Origin: Planctomycetota bacterium
GTDB lineage: Bacteria; Planctomycetota; B15-G4
Assembly (NCBI GenBank): GCA_029245865.1
Contig: JAQWOM010000009.1
Location: forward strand, 274,398 to 338,397
Length of the DNA: 64,000 nucleotides
Reading direction: 5' to 3'
The notes under the pieces are model-generated. The model searched no databases. It was not told the DNA's origin and saw nothing but the letters and a program-made list of their open reading frames with translations. A program made the position numbers and the translations under genes. Below are positions 26,806-36,255 of this stretch, piece by piece (positions within the stretch are counted from its first letter, which is position 1; every line of letters begins with the position of its first letter).

Positions 26806-28767
26806 CTACTTGTTCAGTGCCGGCTTTCCGCTACGGACAGCAATGAGGCCCAGCGCGACCACCGCCCATTGGATGCCGTAATACGTCCAAAGTGCAGAGT
26901 GGATTCCGCTGGTGAAACCGTAGCTGTGCAGTCCGATTCCCAGCAGATTGACACCCCACCACGAGAAGGCGATCACCGTCCCTCCAAAAGCGGCCGCGAG
27001 AGCAAAGCCTTTATCGCGCAGCAAGCCAGCCATGCGCCCGTGCAGCATCGCGACCTGCCAGATGACGATCATGAGCGCGCCATTTTCCTTGGGGTCCCAG
27101 CCCCAGAAACGGCCCCAACTGTCATTCGCCCAGATCCCGCCCAGGATGGTACCCACGATGGAGAGCGTTGCGGCAAAGCAGATGACACCGTAGGTCATCC
27201 GCGAGAGGCCTTTGAAGAAACTCGGGTCGTGGCGCTTCAAGCGGAAGGCCTTGCACACCACCCAGATGCTGCCGAGTAGCGCTGCAAGCATCCCTGCGGC
27301 GTACCCCATGGTGATCGTGGTGACGTGCGTCGCAAGCCAGAAGTTGGTGTCAAGCACGGCCACAAGACTTGGCATCGTGTCGCGCTTGTCGAGCATTTCG
27401 TACCCGTTCGCGATAAAGAGCAAGCCCATGCCCATGATGGTGGCAGCCGACAAGGCGATACGCCGCTTGTTGACCCACTCCACGAACAATGCCGAAAGGC
27501 CGCCAGTCGCCGCGACAAAAAGAACGGTCTCGTAAAGCGTGCTCACAGGTGGTCGCGAACGAATCACACAGCGCATCACAATAGCCGCGACCAAAAGCGC
27601 ATACGCCGACCCTGCAAAGGCCCAGGTGATGCGATAAACAACTCGACTCTTGGGTCTCATCCAGAGGATGGCGCAGGTGATAAACGCCAACACAAACAAC
27701 GACAAGCTCCACGTCAACAGGTCCAGCTTGTAATAACGGAGCTCTAAGCCCAGTGAATCACCCTCGCCACGCGCATCCGCGAGCCAATTCACTTCACGCA
27801 CGACATTAGAAAGTGCGTGAGCAACGACCACGTCGTCATCCGGAGCTGCGGCTGCGGCCTCCCATCCTGCGAGGGCGTCGATGTAAACCTCAGCGACGGG
27901 CATACCTTGCAAGGCATTCGAAAAAAGAGCGGCAGCGGTCATCCACTCCGCTTCGGAATCTACAGACGCCACAGGCGGCAAAAACGCAAGCGAGTTCGAA
28001 TATCGAACGGCCTCCACAGCCTGACTCAGCATCTCCAAAATGCCGAGACTCTGCTCCATGGAAGCCGCATCTCCGAGATCATCCAGCTCTTGTCGCAACG
28101 TCAACATCGGGACAGCGTTTTTGACAATGTCGTGAAAAGCGACGCTCTTCCGCCCCTCAAAGAGGGCCGAAATCCGATCTCCAGCGGGCACTTCGAAGTC
28201 AACTTGCGCCCAACTCATTTCCGACAGGAGTCGGTCATAGCTACTCACGTTGCTCGCAAGCAAAACCACCTGACTCTGAACCGGACTTCGCTCCTTCTCA
28301 TCGATGCGTACGTATTCGCTTGCGAGGTCAAACAACTTGTTATTGACCAGAGCCGGCCAAAGAGACTCATAGGAGTACTTGGCCCTGCCCTTGGCAGCGC
28401 CAAGCGGAAGCCCAATGGCCTCGATCACTTCACCGTTCTGAACGAGGAACAACTCGTCTCTCGTCGTCGAGCCAGGCCTCAAGAGAACGTCGAGCAGCCA
28501 CTCAACAGGTGAAAGCGACTGCCCCTCGGGCGAACTCAACCGTCGCGATCCGTGCAGGCGGAGCAAGGTAAAGTTGGCAAACGTGTGGAAGGGCTTAACG
28601 CGCCCACCCTCTTGTACGGGCAACCGTTCGATCTGCTCGATCACCGGAGCAGACCAACCACGCGGCGCCTCGCTGTCACCAGCCTCTAGATCGAGGGAAC
28701 TTTGCGCATCTTGCGGAGCAAGAGCCAGCGACATGAGGCACGCTGAAATAAGCCACAAGCTCTTCAC
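26806..28767 (-). CDS. ccsA: Cytochrome c assembly protein CcsA (ResC-like) with long N-terminal domain
   Basis: A 653-residue protein. The C-terminal ~290 residues are the CcsA/CcmC-type heme handling domain. It has the tryptophan-rich motif WGRFWGWDPKENGALMIVIWQ, flanking His residues in THVTTITMGYAAGML and GIGLHSYGFTSG, and about eight membrane helices. The N-terminal ~330 residues are an exported soluble region after a signal peptide, beginning with a QEGGRVKPFHTFAN motif seen in the long CcsA type of Planctomycetes and relatives. GTG 28767 overlaps the ResB stop by 4 bp. With ResB it should form the system II holocytochrome c synthase, delivering heme to CxxCH proteins. Confidence 0.87.
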   Translation of the reverse strand: MKSLWLISACLMSLALAPQDAQSSLDLEAGDSEAPRGWSAPVIEQIERLPVQEGGRVKPFHTFANFTLLRLHGSRRLSSPEGQSLSPVEWLLDVLLRPGSTTRDELFLVQNGEVIEAIGLPLGAAKGRAKYSYESLWPALVNNKLFDLASEYVRIDEKERSPVQSQVVLLASNVSSYDRLLSEMSWAQVDFEVPAGDRISALFEGRKSVAFHDIVKNAVPMLTLRQELDDLGDAASMEQSLGILEMLSQAVEAVRYSNSLAFLPPVASVDSEAEWMTAAALFSNALQGMPVAEVYIDALAGWEAAAAAPDDDVVVAHALSNVVREVNWLADARGEGDSLGLELRYYKLDLLTWSLSLFVLAFITCAILWMRPKSRVVYRITWAFAGSAYALLVAAIVMRCVIRSRPPVSTLYETVLFVAATGGLSALFVEWVNKRRIALSAATIMGMGLLFIANGYEMLDKRDTMPSLVAVLDTNFWLATHVTTITMGYAAGMLAALLGSIWVVCKAFRLKRHDPSFFKGLSRMTYGVICFAATLSIVGTILGGIWANDSWGRFWGWDPKENGALMIVIWQVAMLHGRMAGLLRDKGFALAAAFGGTVIAFSWWGVNLLGIGLHSYGFTSGIHSALWTYYGIQWAVVALGLIAVRSGKPALNK

Positions 28768-29951
28768 GACCGCGACTCCGCTCGAATGTAGCCCGAAAGC
28801 CGCCTCATGAAGTGCAGCAAGAGGCCTATCGCAATCAAGATACAGGCATACAGCGGGTACTGGTCAGAGGGGTTGCGCACAACAGCAAGTGTCGAGAACA
28901 AGGGTGTGCCGGGTGCTGCGTTCGCCGGCCCCCAACTCGCCTGATACATCACCAACCCGTTGTTACGCAGAGGCTCATTCATCGAGATTCTCAGACTTCG
29001 GGGACTGCCTTCCTCAACCACAGTGACATCACTTGAAAACCATTTGGGCATCATCGTGCCTGGATGTTCCTCTTTGATGAAGTCATCAAGAGCGATTGTA
29101 AAAGGCATCGGATAGCGCTCTCGTCGTAATTGCACACCCCACCGCACGCCATCGACATCGACTTGATACGGCTCGACATCGCGGCCCCAGAGCATCGCAT
29201 CGACCTGAGTATCGCCTGCCGTTTCTTGCAGAGAGACATACACGCCCGCCGTGTTTCGCTCCGAGTCAGGAAGGCGTGGCTCTTCTTTAAGGAACTGGCC
29301 ATCAATCACCGGAACATCAACTTCGAACATCGGTCCTTTGCGAAGAGGGCGAGAGTTGCTCATCACATGACTTAGCACCACATCGAAGGGCAAATCATCC
29401 GACCGAAAGACCTGACTCTCGTCGCCATGAGCCCCCAGAAACTGCTGCCCAGGGATCAGCCACTCTTTCACCGTCCTGTCGGGGAGCATGCGTGAAACGG
29501 CGACCTCCCACTTGTGATAGCTCTGATAAGTATTGGAGGCATCACCCTCGTACAGCGTGACGTGCCCTTCTTCAGAATAGTTCAGTTTGATGAAGCCTGC
29601 TGCAAACAGAAGCAACATGCCGACGTGCACGATGAGCACACCCAGCTGATTCGAAGTCTTGCGCAACCGCACAATGCCACCCACAACTATGTTGAAGAAC
29701 AGCAAGGTCATCACAAGGTTTGCGCCGGGCAACGGCACAGAAATGGGGCCCGCATCAAAAAACAGGATGTACGACTCAAAATACTTGCGCTGCACTTCGT
29801 AAAGACCGTGCTCTGCCTGTTCAAGGGTGCCTAGCCATGTCAGCAATCCGAGAAGTATCAAAAGGGTGCAACTCAGGCGCAGCGACGACAGCGCCTGCAT
29901 GACTCGCCCCCCTAGTACAGTCACACTTGTCTCCTTATTCACCTGATTCAT
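28764..29951 (-). CDS. resB: ResB-like cytochrome c biogenesis protein
   Basis: A 395-residue ResB-family protein. TM1 is around LRLSCTLLILLGLLTWLGTLEQAEHGLYEVQRKYFES, with further helices at LVMTLLFFNIVVGG and LGVLIVHVGMLLLFAAGFIKLNY. A large periplasmic domain follows and a last helix near the C-terminus (YPLYACILIAIGLLLHFMRR) includes a conserved His. ATG 29951 overlaps the upstream lipoprotein stop by 4 bp, and its stop overlaps the ccsA start. It partners CcsA in system II cytochrome c maturation, handing reduced apocytochrome to the heme site. Confidence 0.87.
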   Translation of the reverse strand: MNQVNKETSVTVLGGRVMQALSSLRLSCTLLILLGLLTWLGTLEQAEHGLYEVQRKYFESYILFFDAGPISVPLPGANLVMTLLFFNIVVGGIVRLRKTSNQLGVLIVHVGMLLLFAAGFIKLNYSEEGHVTLYEGDASNTYQSYHKWEVAVSRMLPDRTVKEWLIPGQQFLGAHGDESQVFRSDDLPFDVVLSHVMSNSRPLRKGPMFEVDVPVIDGQFLKEEPRLPDSERNTAGVYVSLQETAGDTQVDAMLWGRDVEPYQVDVDGVRWGVQLRRERYPMPFTIALDDFIKEEHPGTMMPKWFSSDVTVVEEGSPRSLRISMNEPLRNNGLVMYQASWGPANAAPGTPLFSTLAVVRNPSDQYPLYACILIAIGLLLHFMRRLSGYIRAESRS

Positions 29952-31165
29952 CCGTCAGACACGACATCGAGTGACTCACAAAATTCCAGGAACGGCTGGC
30001 GCTGCTGCACCACGAGTTCAGACGGCCCTATCATCTTGACGAACACTGAGCGGCCTGGGATCTGAATGAGTGCACCAATCATCAGGGCGTCATCCAGCAC
30101 GCTCCCTGACATGGACTGAAAGCTTCCCGCAATCTCAATCAGAATTCCGCTACCGCCGAGCATCGACACACGCGCGAGATCGTCGAAATCTGTCGGAGTC
30201 AGCGGAGGCTGACCCATTTGCGCACGCCACCGGTTTACATTCGCAATCGTCCCCCCTGCATCACCGGGCAGAACGGTTACGTAAGCCTCGACATCTTCGC
30301 TGCCTGCAAAGTAGTTCGCATTCCGAAAAGCTCGCTCTGGGGCCACCACCCAATCCTCAGGGGATCTCCAGGCCAAACCAGAGGAAACGCTCCGAGGTGG
30401 CGCTGGAACTTCACCACCTTGACCATCTGCCGCTTCGGACCGGACGGGCTCTGGGGCAGGAGCGCTCGCTGTGGGAGTGTCGCCGTGGGCATGCCCGCTT
30501 CCGTCGTGCATGGATGCAGCCAGTTCAAGAAAGTGATCCTTCTCGGCAGCCACAACTTTCTCAGGCCCCACCATCTTCAGGAAGCTGCTCCCTCCCGCAC
30601 TCACGGCGAGCAGCCCTAGCATGCGCCACCCTGCCTCACTCGCTCCACCGCCCATGCCCGACCATGTTCCGACAAGGTCTAACTGGGCTGCCCGGCGTCC
30701 CAGCAAGTTGAATGTTTCCATGCTTGCCACCTCGTCGGGAGCAAGGGGGGCAAGTCCCATCTGCCCCCGCCATCGATTCACATTCGCAGTAAGACCGCCG
30801 GCCTCTCCGCCGAGCAACGTGAGGTAGCACTCCACTCGCTCATCGGAAGATAGAGTGAAGTTTGCAATCCGCATCGAGCTAGCGGGTAGTTCAAGCCACC
30901 CATCCGGGAGTGTGAAATGCACCCGAGGAGAAGAAGGCGACACGTTTCCCGTATTTTTCGCAAGTTCGCGGAGTTCCTGAAAACCACGGCCCATCGCCGG
31001 TTCCCTGCCACCTGCACGATCAATTCCAGCAAGGTCTTTTGGCTGCACAATGCGAGTCTTCTCGATTGTTCGAGGCCCGGACCCTGAGTCACAAGCCGCA
31101 AGCGCGAGAACAGAAAACAAACTCAGTTGAATGGTCTTTCGGGACACGATCACGAGCTCACCCAT
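29948..31165 (-). CDS. Lipoprotein with tandemly duplicated domain, in ccs operon
   Basis: A 405-residue protein with a lipobox (LALAAC, Cys about residue 25). It contains two copies of one domain, at about residues 83-225 and 265-400, joined by an Ala/Pro/Glu-rich linker. Each copy has a W-L/W-V start (DGWLEL, EDWVVA), then ANVNRWRGQMGLAPL or ANVNRWRAQMGQPPL, and ends SFLKMVGPEKVV or VFVKMIGPSELV followed by FLELAAS or FLEFCES. It overlaps resB by 4 bp, so it is translationally coupled to the cytochrome c assembly genes. I know this motif only from uncharacterised proteins. The start may be GTG 31147 rather than ATG 31165. Confidence 0.78.
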   Translation of the reverse strand: MGELVIVSRKTIQLSLFSVLALAACDSGSGPRTIEKTRIVQPKDLAGIDRAGGREPAMGRGFQELRELAKNTGNVSPSSPRVHFTLPDGWLELPASSMRIANFTLSSDERVECYLTLLGGEAGGLTANVNRWRGQMGLAPLAPDEVASMETFNLLGRRAAQLDLVGTWSGMGGGASEAGWRMLGLLAVSAGGSSFLKMVGPEKVVAAEKDHFLELAASMHDGSGHAHGDTPTASAPAPEPVRSEAADGQGGEVPAPPRSVSSGLAWRSPEDWVVAPERAFRNANYFAGSEDVEAYVTVLPGDAGGTIANVNRWRAQMGQPPLTPTDFDDLARVSMLGGSGILIEIAGSFQSMSGSVLDDALMIGALIQIPGRSVFVKMIGPSELVVQQRQPFLEFCESLDVVSDG

Positions 31166-31174
31166 TGAACAGAC

Positions 31175-31756
31175 TCAAGCCGATTCGGTCGCGTTGGCGC
31201 CAGCAGGCGGACGACCTCTGAATACGTCATGTCTCGGAACCGGCTTGCCCAAGATCCTTCTCCATGAAGTCACTTGTCCAACATGCGTCAGAGCATCTGA
31301 CAATGGCCCGTTGAGCAAGTACCAGACGGGAAAGTTGGTGGGCTCTCGGCCGCCAACAAGCATCACCTTCGAAAGACCGCTTTCGCCGAGTTCGAGCACG
31401 TAGTCCCGAAGGTCAACGAGTGCGGTCATCGTCTGGTGAATGAGTGCTTCGGGATCTCCCTCGGGATCTTGGAGTCCCACACAACAATCCGGATACGCCA
31501 CGGGGTCGAGACCGAGATGTGCAGCACGTGCATTGATGTGCATCCACCGCGCCAGGTAGCGCAAGTGATCCAGCAGCTGGCCAAGAGTCATTGCGTCATC
31601 GCAGGGACGAAACTCGAGATCTTTCCGTTCAAGTCCGTCGACTGCCCAGCGGTATCGGAAGGCCAATCCATCCACGAGCCGCACGAGAACGGTGGCTCCG
31701 CATGGGCTCTCAGCCGGTGGCACGGGCAATGAATTGTATTTGCTTAAGGGGGGCAT
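31175..31756 (-). CDS. DinB-like four-helix protein
   Basis: A 193-residue protein matching the DinB/YfiT-like metalloenzyme fold. Helix 1 begins around GATVLVRLVDGL, the first metal His lies in TLGQLLDHLRYLARWM, and the last in GPLSDALTHVGQVTSWRRI. Members are often thiol transferases using bacillithiol or mycothiol, or of unknown role. ATG 31756 gives a sensible N-terminus. The stop lies 9 bp before the lipoprotein gene of the ccs cluster, so it may be the first gene of that operon; a thiol-related role would fit cytochrome maturation but is speculative. Confidence 0.72.
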   Translation of the reverse strand: MPPLSKYNSLPVPPAESPCGATVLVRLVDGLAFRYRWAVDGLERKDLEFRPCDDAMTLGQLLDHLRYLARWMHINARAAHLGLDPVAYPDCCVGLQDPEGDPEALIHQTMTALVDLRDYVLELGESGLSKVMLVGGREPTNFPVWYLLNGPLSDALTHVGQVTSWRRILGKPVPRHDVFRGRPPAGANATESA

Positions 31757-31943
31757 AAATCTCGACTCACTGAGGGAGACACCAAGTCTGCGACATACAG
31801 CACGTCATGACTAGCCCATCACAACGTTTCCCGCTTCGAAGAGCGCCACAGCCTACCCGCCAAGAGAGAGAAACTCATTACAAGCTGGCCAATCTGCGAC
31901 CGCATGCGGGCGCTGAATGAGAAATCACGATTCCAGCAAAACC

Positions 31944-32444
31944 TCAATGCTCCCCGCTACGGTCAGCGCGAGGGCGATACTCACGTACAAAGCGAATCAG
32001 ATCGTCCCAGATTGTGTGATAGCCAAAAGCGTGCAACTCTTCCTCGGCTTCTTGATGAGACCAACCGTGCTGTTCGATTCGATAAAGCGCACACATCGTC
32101 CCGGTACGATCTTTCCCGGTCATGCAGTGGAAAAAAACGGGGCCCTGCCCAGGGTCCTCAACGATCTCGAAGAAGCGGTCGAGCTGTGCTTGGCTGGGAG
32201 GTTCGGACCCTAGAATGCTGGCCTGAATAGGCAAGCTCACGTACTGGAGGCCAGAATTTTCGGCTTCTTCTCGCGAGTCGTGAAACTGACGCAGGTTGAT
32301 CACCGTGCGTATTCCCATCTCTTTCAACGCTCTGTATCCCTCAGCCCCCTCTGGCTGAGCCCCGCGATATACACCCTGGTCAATGCGCGCAGCATGATCG
32401 ACATGAGGGATATAAATGAGTTGGGCGAACGTGCGCTCGCTCAT
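31944..32444 (-). CDS. Dual-specificity/tyrosine phosphatase-like protein
   Basis: From ATG 32444 (AGGAAG upstream) this is a 166-residue protein of the cysteine phosphatase superfamily. The P-loop FFHCMTGKDRTG contains the nucleophile Cys107 and Arg113. An upstream IRTVINLRQFHDSR segment resembles the DSP/PTEN-like core, with the general acid loop around residues 72-82. The GKDRTG form suggests a phosphoinositide- or broad-specificity enzyme of the bacterial DSP group. It has no signal peptide, so it is cytosolic. A TTG at 32462 could extend it by six residues. It is a single gene. Confidence 0.82.
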   Translation of the reverse strand: MSERTFAQLIYIPHVDHAARIDQGVYRGAQPEGAEGYRALKEMGIRTVINLRQFHDSREEAENSGLQYVSLPIQASILGSEPPSQAQLDRFFEIVEDPGQGPVFFHCMTGKDRTGTMCALYRIEQHGWSHQEAEEELHAFGYHTIWDDLIRFVREYRPRADRSGEH

Positions 32445-32571
32445 GAGTCTTCCTGCCTTCAAGTCAAAACCTGGTGCTCATGAACACCGGCAGCATGCCG
32501 TGATGGGACAGACAATCCCTACGTGCCCCAATCGAGGACGAAGTGAGAGTCGACCTGCCCCCACCTAAATC

Positions 32572-34374
32572 TTAAGGAGTCGTTCCTTTAACTCCGTTGG
32601 AAAGAGTCACTCCTTCGACCACCGAAGCGTCCTGCACAAAGAACTGCAGGAAGAGATCCAGGCCAGGCGCAATGCCAGCCGGCCAGGTGCTGTTCAGATT
32701 AACCACACCGAACAAGCTCGCGAAGAAAAAGAGCTGTTGCGACGGGGGAAATGGATGCACCACGCCATTGAAAGCGGGAACCGGTGTCGAGGCAAACGAG
32801 AGCCAGACCATCGTCAATGTCGTAGGCGGAACCCCAACAAGCTGGATCGAAAAGCTTTCCCCGGCGAGCAAAGAGCTTGTCACAGACAATTCTGACACGC
32901 CAAAGAGTGCCCCAGGCGAACCACCACCAAGGTCCGCGAAGTCTGCCAGGGGCGGCGACACATTCACGAGATTGGGCTTCGTGATTGTGTCGGAACCCGA
33001 GGGGCCCGTCACTGTCAGCGAGACATCGTAGACGCCAGCTGTGGTGTAAGTATGGGACGGGCTCACCAGCGTTGACGCTCCACCATCTCCAAAATTCCAA
33101 TTCCAGGAGGTGATCGCACCACCGGAAAAGTCGGTGAAATTCACGGTCAGCGGAGCAGGGCCAGACGTTCCGAACTCATTGAAGTTTGCCAGTGGCGGCC
33201 CATCAGGTGTCAGGCAGCCAGCCGTGGACTTCGTCCCTGTAATTGCGGCGATTGAACCCGATGTGAATTGGTTCGCACAGGTGATGGACGGGTTCATGGT
33301 GAAGTTGTTGCAACTGCAGTGCCCTGCACCCCAGTTGTGCCCCAGTTCGTGCGCAGAGAGATCTGTGAGACACCCGAAGTTGTTGGTGAAATTCTCAACA
33401 ACCGAGTAGCGCTGGCTGGTGCAAACGGAACCGAGGTACGCCAAACCAATCGTGCCTCCGCTAATGTTGCGGCCGGTGAACAACTGGGCCACATCATGCG
33501 GCGTGCCGGACATGGGCCCAAGCCACTGACTTCGAAGCTGAGTCAGCAAGTTGCCGATATCGCTGCTGCTGTACGGATCGGGCTCTGACGTACGGACCAC
33601 GATGGCTGTGATCGCATGACGCACATCCGCTTGGCTCTCATACTGAAGATTCATCGCGTTGACGATCGAGTTGATGCGATTTTCAACGGTCGTCACGCTG
33701 CTTCCATAGTCGTTGTAGTACTCGACATCGGAATCACAGGCGAGTTCAGCCAGGCACAGGCCTATCGGGCACCCTCCGCCCAGTGCGAAGTGACCACTCT
33801 CTTCACTTGGCAGAGAGTTCACACCACATTTTGAATCGTCTCCAACAATGTCTGACCCGCGATAGGAGACGTGAACATCTGTCGAGGCGCCAGGAAGGCT
33901 CATGGCGACTTGCTCCACCCAATAGCTCGACGCCTCTCCTTCAATGTTGATCCGGGCATAGAGCCCTCCGGACTCGTCATAGCTAGCGGCCACCAAGCTC
34001 CCCGGAATCTCTTCGACAACACCCCGCAACGTGCGGACTTCTGTCGGAGGCGTGTCGACCATGACTCCATCGGCACCTTGCACAAGAACCTTGTAGTGCA
34101 ACGCAGACCGGTTGGAGTGTGGCGCGAGGTCCAAAGTGAACTCACGGCCTTCGAGCATGATCGTGGCCTTTACCGGCTCACCTGGATCGCCAACAACGTT
34201 GAGTGAGAACATGTTGCTCGCCGCAAGCCCCAGCGCATCGTTCACCGCATCTTTTTCAAGCTCGGGGTACGAAACACTGGGAAGTGTCTGCGCCTCAAGC
34301 GGGGAAGAGAAGCAAGCAACGAGAGCGAGCAAGCAGAATGATGAGCGAAGCGTTCCATTAATTCTTTGGAACAT
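32572..34374 (-). CDS. Secreted M12B-like metzincin protease with PKD and lineage C-terminal domain
   Basis: The start at ATG 34374 gives 600 residues with a signal peptide (FCLLALVACFSSPLEAQ). A propeptide-like beta region covers about residues 30-180. The reprolysin-type catalytic domain has the zinc motif HELGHNWGAGHC (near 340, HExxHxxGxxH) and the Met-turn FTMNPSITCA. A PKD domain (about 385-465) carries SWNWNFGDGGAST. The last ~120 residues form a module, starting FADLGGGSP and ending TLSNGVKGTTP, shared with the upstream paralogue. It is an exported endoprotease; the terminal module may be for secretion or surface attachment (inference). It follows the paralogue by 48 bp. Confidence 0.86.
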   Translation of the reverse strand: MFQRINGTLRSSFCLLALVACFSSPLEAQTLPSVSYPELEKDAVNDALGLAASNMFSLNVVGDPGEPVKATIMLEGREFTLDLAPHSNRSALHYKVLVQGADGVMVDTPPTEVRTLRGVVEEIPGSLVAASYDESGGLYARINIEGEASSYWVEQVAMSLPGASTDVHVSYRGSDIVGDDSKCGVNSLPSEESGHFALGGGCPIGLCLAELACDSDVEYYNDYGSSVTTVENRINSIVNAMNLQYESQADVRHAITAIVVRTSEPDPYSSSDIGNLLTQLRSQWLGPMSGTPHDVAQLFTGRNISGGTIGLAYLGSVCTSQRYSVVENFTNNFGCLTDLSAHELGHNWGAGHCSCNNFTMNPSITCANQFTSGSIAAITGTKSTAGCLTPDGPPLANFNEFGTSGPAPLTVNFTDFSGGAITSWNWNFGDGGASTLVSPSHTYTTAGVYDVSLTVTGPSGSDTITKPNLVNVSPPLADFADLGGGSPGALFGVSELSVTSSLLAGESFSIQLVGVPPTTLTMVWLSFASTPVPAFNGVVHPFPPSQQLFFFASLFGVVNLNSTWPAGIAPGLDLFLQFFVQDASVVEGVTLSNGVKGTTP

Positions 34375-34422
34375 GTCGAGATTCCAGTTCGGGGAAAAGC
34401 GGTTACCGAGAAAATGTGTCAA

Positions 34423-36255
34423 TCAAGGAACGGTCGTGGTGATGCCATTGGAGAAGGAAATGCCGCCCGTTGCTTCACTTGATTGGCAGAGGAACTGAAT
34501 GTAGACGTCGACTCCGGAGGCCAGACCAGCTGGCCAATCAGTCGATAGCGAAAGGCCACCCAGGAAAGTCGTCATGAAAAACAGCTGGAATGCTGGCGGG
34601 TTCGACCAGACTGTGCCACCCAAAACGTTGAGCGGCGTGGAAGCAAACGAGACCCAGGCCAGTGCGGCTGCACTCGGGGGGGCACTCTGCATGAAGAGAT
34701 CAAAGGGGCCTCCGGCTTCTAATGTGCTCGACGCCTCCAAATGAGGAACGATCGCGCCCAGAGTCCAGGGAGTGCCGCCGCCAAGATCCGCGAATTCCAC
34801 CACCGTGTTCGTCACCACAATGAAGTCTGACTTCGTCATCGTGTCCGAACCGGCTGGCCCGGAAACCGTCAGACTCACGTCGTAGTCGCCCAAACTTCCG
34901 TAGGTGTGGGACGGCTCGGCATCGGTGGACGTCCCACCATCGCCAAAAGTCCAGAGCCAGTCAGTGTAAGCACCATCAGACGCATCTGAGAAACGCACGG
35001 CAAGTGGAGCTCCACCCGTAACCTTGTCGGCCGTGAAATCTGCCGCGGGCGGCCCGCCACCGTTCAGGCAGCCCACATTGTCACGATGATTCGTGATGGA
35101 CGAAATCGACCCGCTGCTGAATTTGTTCGCGCACGTGATCGAGGGGTTCATTGTAAATCCGCTGCAGGTGCAGTGTCCCGCACCCCAGTTGTGGCCCAGT
35201 TCATGCGCTGACAGATCTGTCGTGCACGCAAAATTTGTGGAGAAATTTTCGACAACTGAGTAACGCAAGTTGCCACAGACGCCGCTGAGCCAGGCGACAC
35301 CGATTACGCTGCCACTCAAGTTCGTCCCTGTAAACAATTGCGCCGTGTCATGCGGAATGCTCGACAAGGGCCCCTGCCACTGTGAGCGCACCAGGCTGAG
35401 CAGGCCACTGATCGACGAACTATTGTAAGGGTCTGAACCCGATGACGTCCGCACCACGATGGATGTGATGACGTGTTCGATATCGACGTCCGCCTCGTAC
35501 TGCAGGTTCATGGCATTGATGACGCTGTTGATCTTATTCTCAACGTTCGCAACGCTGGACCCGTTGTCCTGGTAATACTCAAAGTCAGCATCACAACCGA
35601 GCTGCGCGAGGCACAGTCCCACGCCGCATGCTGGCGCACTGCCGAGTTCCTTGCCCCCATGGCCATGATCAAGGTCAAGGTCTACGGCCGGCAATCCCGT
35701 TGTCCCGCACTGACCTTCTGACGAGTTCACCGCATCGCCGCTATAGGCCACGTGCATTTGAGGTGCGACACCGTCCATCTTGTCGGAAAGCTGTTCGATC
35801 CAGAACTCTTCGCCCGTGTCTCCCAGGCGAATGCGTGCATAAAGTCCTCGATCATCATCGAAAGTCGCTGCCACCAAACTCTCGGGGAATCCCTCCACCG
35901 TCCCACGCAACGTACGCACAGGAGAAGACGCGACGTCTACAAACCGGCCGTCGTTGTCCTGGACATGTACCCGGTAGTCTGTTGTCGACCGCACCGAATG
36001 CGGCGCCAGATCAAGCGTGAACTGAATGCCATGCAACGGCACGGTCGCCCGAATGGGTTCTCCCGGGTTTCCGGAAACATTCAGACTGAAAACCGTACTG
36101 CTCTCGAGATCGAGAACACGGTTCACTCGGTCGCCTAGCGATTCTTGGCTCACACCCATCCCGCCCTGAGCGAACAGAGCGGTGGGAGCCAAGAGCGCAA
36201 AGCCCACGAGAAGGGCAAGCGGACGAGCGGCCACGAAGAGAAGACGGATGCCCAT
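34423..36255 (-). CDS. Secreted M12B-like metzincin protease, tandem paralogue
   Basis: The start at ATG 36255 (AGGA 9 bp upstream) gives 610 residues with a signal peptide (AARPLALLVGFALLAPTALFAQ). The layout matches the next gene: a propeptide-like region, catalytic HELGHNWGAGHC (near 349) with Met-turn FTMNPSITCA, a PKD domain (DWLWTFGDGGTST) and a C-terminal module ending SFSNGITTTVP. An extra DLDHGHGGKELG insert precedes the cysteine-rich part of the catalytic domain. The frame stays open to 36414, but the N-terminal signal places the start here. The two genes are a tandem duplication that has diverged substantially in sequence. Confidence 0.86.
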   Translation of the reverse strand: MGIRLLFVAARPLALLVGFALLAPTALFAQGGMGVSQESLGDRVNRVLDLESSTVFSLNVSGNPGEPIRATVPLHGIQFTLDLAPHSVRSTTDYRVHVQDNDGRFVDVASSPVRTLRGTVEGFPESLVAATFDDDRGLYARIRLGDTGEEFWIEQLSDKMDGVAPQMHVAYSGDAVNSSEGQCGTTGLPAVDLDLDHGHGGKELGSAPACGVGLCLAQLGCDADFEYYQDNGSSVANVENKINSVINAMNLQYEADVDIEHVITSIVVRTSSGSDPYNSSSISGLLSLVRSQWQGPLSSIPHDTAQLFTGTNLSGSVIGVAWLSGVCGNLRYSVVENFSTNFACTTDLSAHELGHNWGAGHCTCSGFTMNPSITCANKFSSGSISSITNHRDNVGCLNGGGPPAADFTADKVTGGAPLAVRFSDASDGAYTDWLWTFGDGGTSTDAEPSHTYGSLGDYDVSLTVSGPAGSDTMTKSDFIVVTNTVVEFADLGGGTPWTLGAIVPHLEASSTLEAGGPFDLFMQSAPPSAAALAWVSFASTPLNVLGGTVWSNPPAFQLFFMTTFLGGLSLSTDWPAGLASGVDVYIQFLCQSSEATGGISFSNGITTTVP

